Notes under the pieces: model-generated
The model's database searches: none
Told to the model about the DNA's origin: nothing
Seen by the model: only the letters and a program-made list of their open reading frames with translations
Program-made: the position numbers and the translations under genes
From: Hungatella_A sp034142505
GTDB lineage: Bacteria; Bacillota; Clostridia; Lachnospirales; Lachnospiraceae
Reading direction: 5' to 3'
DNA: 64,000 nt
Assembly (NCBI GenBank): GCA_034142505.1
Contig: JAWZDV010000069.1
Coordinates: 71,491 to 135,490 of the forward strand
Part shown: positions 60,268 through 64,000 of the stretch, one piece after another
Layout: every line of letters starts with the position of its first letter
Position numbering within the stretch: position 1 is the first letter of the stretch

Positions 60268-60945
60268 TCAGTTAGTCTGCAAAGTCTTATGAAGCTCTGA
60301 CATCAACAGTTTTTGATTTTTTTCGTATTGCGGCAGAAACGGTTTTTGCAGATCATAATTGTAGTATCGAAAATACAGAAGCGAAAACAGAGCCGTCTCC
60401 CGGACCGATGGCCGGAGCTGGCGCATAAAGCGCACAATCTCCTCAGCGCATTGATATTCCAGCTTGATAAAGTCTCTGTCCTCCCTCTTAAAGTTTTTGT
60501 AAAACCAGTCATTTACCAAAACACGGCCTCCAGTCAGATGGTGAGTCTTGTCTGTACAGAGGAAGTATTCAAAATCTCTGCCTCGTTGTCCCGGCGCAAC
60601 ACTAAAGGGGTAAATCCTGCAGGTCCGGGGTCTGGCCGGATAGATACTGCAAAAGCCGTCCTTCAAAAAGATACAGGCATCGTCTGGCCCGACAGTCCGG
60701 ACCAGATAGACGGGAAATCCGTCTGACGTCAAGGGTGCAGGCAGGCTGTATTGGCTGTAAACATCGTCGATACATGTAACAGAGTCACCGTTCTCACGTA
60801 GATAGTTCGCCAGACGGTAAGCGTCCAGGCTTTCCAGCATGACGCTGTTCTTTATATGGCGGCAGCACCTGCCGCAGCATTGACACTGATACGAAATCCA
60901 ATCCTTGGACCGTACCGGTTTTACTTGTAAGGTATTGTTATCCAT
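60268..60945 (-). CDS. YkgJ-family cysteine-cluster protein
   Basis: 225 residues from the ATG at 60945 (GGAGGACAGA upstream). CQCCGRCCRH near residue 25 and CSIYPARPRTCRIYPF near 110 give the YkgJ CxxCxxCC ... CxxxPxRPxxC signature, which binds zinc or an Fe-S cluster. YkgJ proteins are often found beside radical-SAM or modification enzymes. Target unknown. Confidence 0.85.
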   Translation of the reverse strand: MDNNTLQVKPVRSKDWISYQCQCCGRCCRHIKNSVMLESLDAYRLANYLRENGDSVTCIDDVYSQYSLPAPLTSDGFPVYLVRTVGPDDACIFLKDGFCSIYPARPRTCRIYPFSVAPGQRGRDFEYFLCTDKTHHLTGGRVLVNDWFYKNFKREDRDFIKLEYQCAEEIVRFMRQLRPSVRETALFSLLYFRYYNYDLQKPFLPQYEKNQKLLMSELHKTLQTN

Positions 60946-60964
60946 TCTGTCCTCCAAATAAGAA

Positions 60965-60993
60965 AGCCGTGGAAGAATCAATCTGCCACGGCT
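60965..60993 (-). terminator. hairpin just before the YkgJ gene
   Basis: On the minus strand AGCCGTGG pairs with CCACGGCT, followed by TTTCTTATTT and then the ribosome site. It may act as a leaky terminator before the YkgJ gene. Confidence 0.5.
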
Positions 60994-61045
60994 GAAGCGT
61001 CAGAAATCAATCTGTCTGCCGATTCTGCGCTGTTTATGATGTACT

Positions 61046-61291
61046 TTATGCTGCCATAGCCAAGCTAGCAGGAATCATGGCACTGGCTGACCTTGGAAAA
61101 GGGGACAGTGACAAATGATACTCTGTTTTTGCTGTTTCAAAGCGTACAAAATCTTCCATCTGTTCATGAATCTTTACTACGGGCAGGGTATGGCATATCT
61201 GCCCGTTCGCATAGAAAAAAGCGCTCTGTCCCACCACAAGGGGGCGCATAAGACGCCCGCTCATTACAAGCTCCTTTTTACCTTTTTTCAT
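61046..61291 (-). CDS. small uncharacterised protein
   Basis: 81 residues, basic start MKKGKKELVMSGRLMR and an Ala/Ser-rich end. GGAGG precedes the ATG. No family recognised. Confidence 0.5.
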   Translation of the reverse strand: MKKGKKELVMSGRLMRPLVVGQSAFFYANGQICHTLPVVKIHEQMEDFVRFETAKTEYHLSLSPFPRSASAMIPASLAMAA

Positions 61292-61325
61292 TCATTCCGA
61301 CCTCCAGTCTGCTTTTGACATTTGT

Positions 61326-61865
61326 TTATTCATAGCATAAGTCCATCAGGATACCGCGGACTTCCTCCAGCAGCTCCTGGACGTGCTTTATGCTTGTTTT
61401 CTGCCTGCGGGCAATTTCCCTGACGCCATAGCCATCGGATTTTAAGCGCACCAGATCAAGCTGCTGCCTGGAGACTCTCCTGGCCAGGTCATGCAGCAGG
61501 AGTTTTACTTCCAGCTGTTCCATCATTTCATTACGAGATGGAATACTGTGCTCCAGCGGCGGACCATCAGGAGATAAGCTCACATGAAGGCTTACTACTT
61601 CAGCATTGCGCTTTTGGCTGCGGTTTGCTTTATAATAGTTGAGTAAATCGACCCTCATACAATTCCATGCAATCGTGCCGAATTTATACTTTTTCAGGCC
61701 GGCTTCTGTAAAATAACGCCGGACGGCCCGAAGGTAGCCGAATATCACCACATCGTAGAATTCCTCTTCGTCTAAGCTGTGAGCGTTTAAAAAAGCATAG
61801 ACAAGCCCGTGATTTTCCTCGGCAAAATCTTTCTGTATATCTGATAATGGTATTTCAATCTTCAT
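61326..61865 (-). CDS. sigma-70-like RNA polymerase factor
   Basis: 179 residues from the ATG at 61865 (AGGAGGAGC upstream; a longer frame to 61955 contains a terminator). Region-2-like helices (about 15-75, EENHGLVYAFLNAHSLDEEE) are followed by a region-4 HTH (about 140-175, DGYGVREIARRQKTSIKHVQ). It probably directs transcription of the element's minus-strand operon or lysogeny-type genes. Differs from both the UviA-like and ICE-type sigma factors in the window. Confidence 0.8.
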   Translation of the reverse strand: MKIEIPLSDIQKDFAEENHGLVYAFLNAHSLDEEEFYDVVIFGYLRAVRRYFTEAGLKKYKFGTIAWNCMRVDLLNYYKANRSQKRNAEVVSLHVSLSPDGPPLEHSIPSRNEMMEQLEVKLLLHDLARRVSRQQLDLVRLKSDGYGVREIARRQKTSIKHVQELLEEVRGILMDLCYE

Positions 61866-61875
61866 AGCTCCTCCT

Positions 61876-61917
61876 AAAAAAGAGGACACCCCCGGCCCAA
61901 AACCGGAGATGTCCTTT
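61876..61917 (-). terminator. terminator before the sigma-like gene
   Basis: On the minus strand AAGGACATCTCCGG pairs with CCGGGGGTGTCCT (with a mismatch), followed by TTTTTT and then the AGGAGGAGC ribosome site. The sigma gene is therefore reached only by read-through from 61955 or under anti-termination. Confidence 0.75.
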
Positions 61918-61954
61918 GCTGACGTATTGATCGTTTCAATGCTGTTAAAAACCA

Positions 61955-62785
61955 TTAAGCGGGTAAGGCTTCCCGTTCCCCGTCAATCGCGGACGGAAGG
62001 GAAAAATTACCGTTTTTATCCCCGGGCAGTGTGCCTGTCTCAAGGTAATCACAGCCATCATCATGCAGCTCCTCGGTAGATGCTGCGCGCTGCTGAAGAA
62101 TTCCCTTTACCTGTTCTTTAAAGCCGTCGGCATAAGCGCGTATCTGCACCAGCTCCTCGCCAGTGAAGTCATACAGACGGCGGAAGGTGGCGACACTGTA
62201 ATCATTTGTGCCGTTGTTCATCTTTTTAAGCCCAATCTGCACCACGCTGCCAAAGGTCGCCCGCCGGCGAATCGCAAAGGACTGGTTTAAAAACTCACGG
62301 AAGGGGCTGATACTGGTGGGCGGAAGGGTCAGCTGAATCGGCATATATTCACCGCTGCGGAGCAGATAGAGAATCCGCATATTTTTGCAGGCCTTGGCTT
62401 TTCCGTTGGAATCAGTGCCAAAGCGGTTTAAGGCACAGGCAGCGCAGGCGCCTCCCGGATCGCCAATTCCCTGCTTCCCGTCTACGGAGGAACAGAGCGG
62501 GGCGGTATTATCATCGTACTCGCTTCCTTCCGGCCAATAGGCGCAGGTGGCGTGATTGTGAAGAATTACGCCTACCAGCGTCTTTGCGTAGTCAGGGTTT
62601 TCAGGAGCGTCGGACGGAAGCTCAAACTGAATGGTGCCGCCTGCCGGGATTTTTACCCGCTGAAAGCTCATCTGCAGACCGTCCATATCCTCGGCCAGTT
62701 CCTCGGTGCTGAATTCGCTTTCCACCATAGCCGGCAGTAAAAATTTCTCATTTTCCATTAAAGCAGTCGTATTCTGGTTATACAT
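61955..62785 (-). CDS. uncharacterised Cys-containing protein, possible ssDNA-binding
   Basis: 276 residues. A four-Cys cluster at about 94-136 (HNHATCAYWPEG, PLCSS, GACAACALNRFG, KACKNM) looks metal-binding. A C-terminal helical region ends in a low-complexity acidic tail. Plasmid and phage single-strand DNA-binding proteins share the features of a metal site plus acidic tail, but I cannot confirm the family. GAGGAGG precedes the ATG. Confidence 0.5.
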   Translation of the reverse strand: MYNQNTTALMENEKFLLPAMVESEFSTEELAEDMDGLQMSFQRVKIPAGGTIQFELPSDAPENPDYAKTLVGVILHNHATCAYWPEGSEYDDNTAPLCSSVDGKQGIGDPGGACAACALNRFGTDSNGKAKACKNMRILYLLRSGEYMPIQLTLPPTSISPFREFLNQSFAIRRRATFGSVVQIGLKKMNNGTNDYSVATFRRLYDFTGEELVQIRAYADGFKEQVKGILQQRAASTEELHDDGCDYLETGTLPGDKNGNFSLPSAIDGEREALPA

Positions 62786-62816
62786 ATTGTTTTCCTCCTC
62801 TGGTAAGGCCGCTCAT

Positions 62817-63887
62817 TTATGCGGCCATCTGGTTAATTTTGTTCCACTGTCTCGGGGGCATGGTTAAAATCTTATACCCGATGCTTTCCAGCGTCGTAGC
62901 CCTGTCATAGCTTTCTACATTCTGGCTGTGCCTGGTAACAGCGTTGGACAGCCCGTAGAGAGTTAAATCGTTGCCTTCAATCAAATGCTGAAGAACACCG
63001 GCACTCTCGTCTTCGGTAATATGGAAGTCCCGGCTCGTCAACCGGACAATTTCAGGAACGTCCACCGTATTCATTTTGGCGGTAGTCGCATTTCGCATAA
63101 TGTCTATTACCTGGGAAAAACGTGCTTCCTCCACGGCTGCTTTTACCGTATCCTCAATCTTCTTTACAAAAGCGTGATCCTCCGCAGCCAGCGTTTCCTC
63201 GGAATATAACTGGAAATTTTCTTCCAGTGTATTGATCCGTCCCGTATGATACTGGCGTGTCCTGGCGTCATTTACTACCATCCCATTCTTACATACCAAC
63301 CGGTATACAAGGGGCTGTATATTTACAGAACCTTGTCCGACCTCGCTGTTGGAGATAATCAATCCGGCCTGGACAATATCGCCGGGGACAACCTCTGCTT
63401 CGAGGCGTGTATTGACAATCTTCATGTACATTCGACTCTCTGTAATCTGGCAGCTCTCAAAATGAGCGCCTTCCATCTGGCCGATGATGGGAAGTACCAC
63501 TTTGGCTATCTCCATATTGTCAATGCGCCGGTAACGGTTGCTTAAAAAGGCGCGTGCCGTTCCGCCGATGGTCCGCAGCATACGCTTGGCCGGTTCCCGG
63601 TTAAACCAGGAATTGACGTTCTCAGCCAGAAGCTCCGGGTAATCAGTCCGCATACGGTCATAATAGTCTGCGGGTATCTTTAAATAGCTGCCGACCTGCC
63701 GGTGGGCAATGGAATTGATTTCAAAGGGTTCCAACGCCTCCGCTTGATTGTCATACATATGCAGGTAGAGCTGATTTCCGCTGGGTTCCAGTTTGAGGCT
63801 CCTGGTATCCACCAGATAATCTTCCTTTAACTGATTCTGACGTGTGATTTCAGCAGCCATTTCCTGCAGGGAAATACCTTCTTTCAT
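62817..63887 (-). CDS. DUF932 phage/plasmid-type protein
   Basis: 356 residues. The DUF932/TIGR03299 features are an early YYDRMRTDYPELLAENVN segment, NREPAKRMLRTIGGTARAFL and a central IISNSEVGQGSVNIQPL, and MVVNDARTRQ. The family occurs on phages and plasmids; function unknown. AAGGAG precedes the ATG. Confidence 0.82.
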   Translation of the reverse strand: MKEGISLQEMAAEITRQNQLKEDYLVDTRSLKLEPSGNQLYLHMYDNQAEALEPFEINSIAHRQVGSYLKIPADYYDRMRTDYPELLAENVNSWFNREPAKRMLRTIGGTARAFLSNRYRRIDNMEIAKVVLPIIGQMEGAHFESCQITESRMYMKIVNTRLEAEVVPGDIVQAGLIISNSEVGQGSVNIQPLVYRLVCKNGMVVNDARTRQYHTGRINTLEENFQLYSEETLAAEDHAFVKKIEDTVKAAVEEARFSQVIDIMRNATTAKMNTVDVPEIVRLTSRDFHITEDESAGVLQHLIEGNDLTLYGLSNAVTRHSQNVESYDRATTLESIGYKILTMPPRQWNKINQMAA

Positions 63888-63919
63888 TTGTAATATTCAC
63901 TCCTTCCGTAACTTGCGCC

Positions 63920-64000
63920 TTACCAGGTGACTACAATCCCGGTATCGGTTATCTTCGCCGCCAGACCATTGCGCTCAAACACCTTAACCAACCGGGGCCA
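63920..64000 (-). CDS. partial gene at the window edge
   Basis: The last 26 codons of a minus-strand gene, ending LAAKITDTGIVVTW and stop at 63920. The rest lies outside the window, so no function is given. Confidence 0.5.
   Translation of the reverse strand, partial: WPRLVKVFERNGLAAKITDTGIVVTW

Overview
The window looks like DNA of a low-to-mid GC Firmicute of the Clostridia, most likely Lachnospiraceae. The evidence is strong AGGAGG-type ribosome sites before nearly every gene, sigma-A promoters of the form TTGACA-17-TATAAT, a UviB-type holin, PcfJ/PcfK and DUF5688-type mobile-element genes, and KtrAB, CstA, NptA, UppP and PopT homologues. No rRNA, tRNA, CRISPR array, integrase or transposase was found. 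Family names come from recognising motifs by eye; no database search was run.

Layout. (1) 0.1-5.6 kb is a visibly AT-rich block: a small secreted protein and a MacB/FtsX-like membrane protein, then a small sigma factor, a giant CHAP lysin with seven peptidoglycan-binding repeats, and a BhlA/UviB holin. It resembles the UviA/UviB bacteriocin arrangement. (2) 5.7-20.4 kb is chromosome-like: a YARHG membrane protein, small membrane proteins, an M23 peptidase, a GNAT enzyme, an alpha/beta hydrolase divergent from a TetR regulator, an isolated conjugative-transposon-type sigma/HTH pair, the K+ transporter KtrB-KtrA, a LytS-LytR-CstA pyruvate/peptide uptake circuit, and a membrane protein/XRE pair. 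(3) 20.4-31.4 kb, plus strand, is a mobile-element replication/recombination operon behind a long structured leader: YqaJ exonuclease, RecD2-like helicase, a possible annealing protein, CHC2/Toprim primase, DUF5688, PcfK and PcfJ. (4) 31.4-46.8 kb returns to housekeeping-type transport and envelope genes: a diguanylate cyclase, a Ca2+-type P-ATPase, AI-2E transporter, Na/Pi cotransporter and SecDF in one overlapping operon, a CNNM/CorC protein, UppP with PopT (undecaprenyl phosphate recycling), PsiE-like and a lone winged-helix regulator. (5) 46.9-64 kb is again plasmid-like: ParM/ParR partition, SLOG and XRE genes, then a long minus-strand operon with a DUF932 protein, a sigma-like factor, a YkgJ protein, DUF4942, a methyltransferase-helicase fusion and two PP-loop (PAPS-reductase-like) proteins with Cys-rich partners. 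The mixture suggests either a large plasmid/chromid carrying transport genes or a chromosome with two inserted element modules.

Most interesting signal. Five transcription units in the window (YARHG membrane protein, ktrB, P-type ATPase, CNNM/CorC, uppP) start with the same device: a sigma-A promoter with a 17-bp spacer, only about 20-45 nt of 5' UTR, a short leader peptide of pattern M-D-x-A-x-x-D-A-A-[R/P] with an invariant 10-nt core GACGCTGCCC, and an intrinsic terminator. In three cases the leader frame runs through the terminator to the start of the next gene; in the other two it stops at the foot of the hairpin. This looks like a leader-peptide attenuation regulon for ion and envelope genes.
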